Below, piece after piece: positions 32,885 through 33,274 of a stretch of 33,274 bases of DNA; the stretch's first letter is position 1, and each line of letters starts with the position of its first letter. Position numbers and translations under genes: made by a program. Origin of the DNA: Alphaproteobacteria bacterium (lineage in GTDB: Bacteria; Pseudomonadota; Alphaproteobacteria; Micropepsales; Micropepsaceae); assembly GCA_017308375.1 (NCBI GenBank), contig JAFKEW010000069.1:1-33274 (forward strand). Direction: 5' to 3'. The notes beneath the pieces are model-generated. The model made no database searches. It was not told the DNA's origin and saw only the letters and a program-made list of their open reading frames with translations.

Positions 32885-33274
<390 letters not shown>

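Overview
The window is chromosomal DNA from a GC-rich alphaproteobacterium. The 5S rRNA and the 23S 3' end are of alphaproteobacterial type. Genes are tightly packed with many 4-base ATGA overlaps, and most products are core metabolic or housekeeping proteins. I cannot name a genus from the sequence alone. There is no phage, insertion sequence, CRISPR array or tRNA.

Layout. 1-431 is GC-rich, hairpin-rich and without a convincing gene. 432-4054 holds a HisN-like phosphatase, a short-chain dehydrogenase and the ribosome-associated GTPase TypA/BipA. 4384-8741 is a two-gene RND efflux pump. 8746-10430 (minus) encodes a DUF4389 membrane protein, a rhomboid protease and a DsbA-fold isomerase. 10431-12782 holds a terminated small transcript with a sigma-54-type promoter, followed by an OPT-family transporter. 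12765-16602 (minus) is an acyl-CoA block: acyl-CoA dehydrogenase, GNAT acetyltransferase, beta-carbonic anhydrase, MaoC hydratase and CoA-ester lyase. Divergent from it, 16859-22992 is a five-gene operon: a GltD-like flavoprotein with ferredoxin domains, the alpha and beta subunits of a 2-oxoacid:acceptor oxidoreductase, an SDR and a 2OG-Fe(II) oxygenase.

23110-27883 is the elongation factor P (EF-P) modification locus: epmB, a fosmidomycin-resistance-type MFS transporter and epmA on minus, then an alpha/beta hydrolase and efp on plus. 28025-31468 holds an aldehyde dehydrogenase, a PEP-CTERM surface protein with a sigma-54-type promoter and upstream palindrome, an FMN reductase and an unknown protein. 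31484-32491 is a Tat-exported GH17-like glycosidase. The window ends in the 3' end of an rRNA operon on minus (terminator, 5S, spacer, 23S end).

How the genes fit together. The oxidoreductase operon looks like a self-contained NAD(P)-linked 2-oxoacid/acyl-CoA interconverting enzyme next to acyl-CoA catabolic genes. epmA, epmB and efp supply EF-P and the two enzymes that install and prepare beta-lysine on its Lys34. The most unusual observations are the two sigma-54-type promoters, at 10514-10529 and 30290-30305. The first lies just upstream of a structured RNA ending in a strong terminator in front of the OPT transporter. The second lies upstream of the PEP-CTERM gene, with a perfect 17-base palindrome centred about 88 bases before the predicted start. 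A third is a 123-bp repeat whose two ends provide the stop codons of two converging genes.
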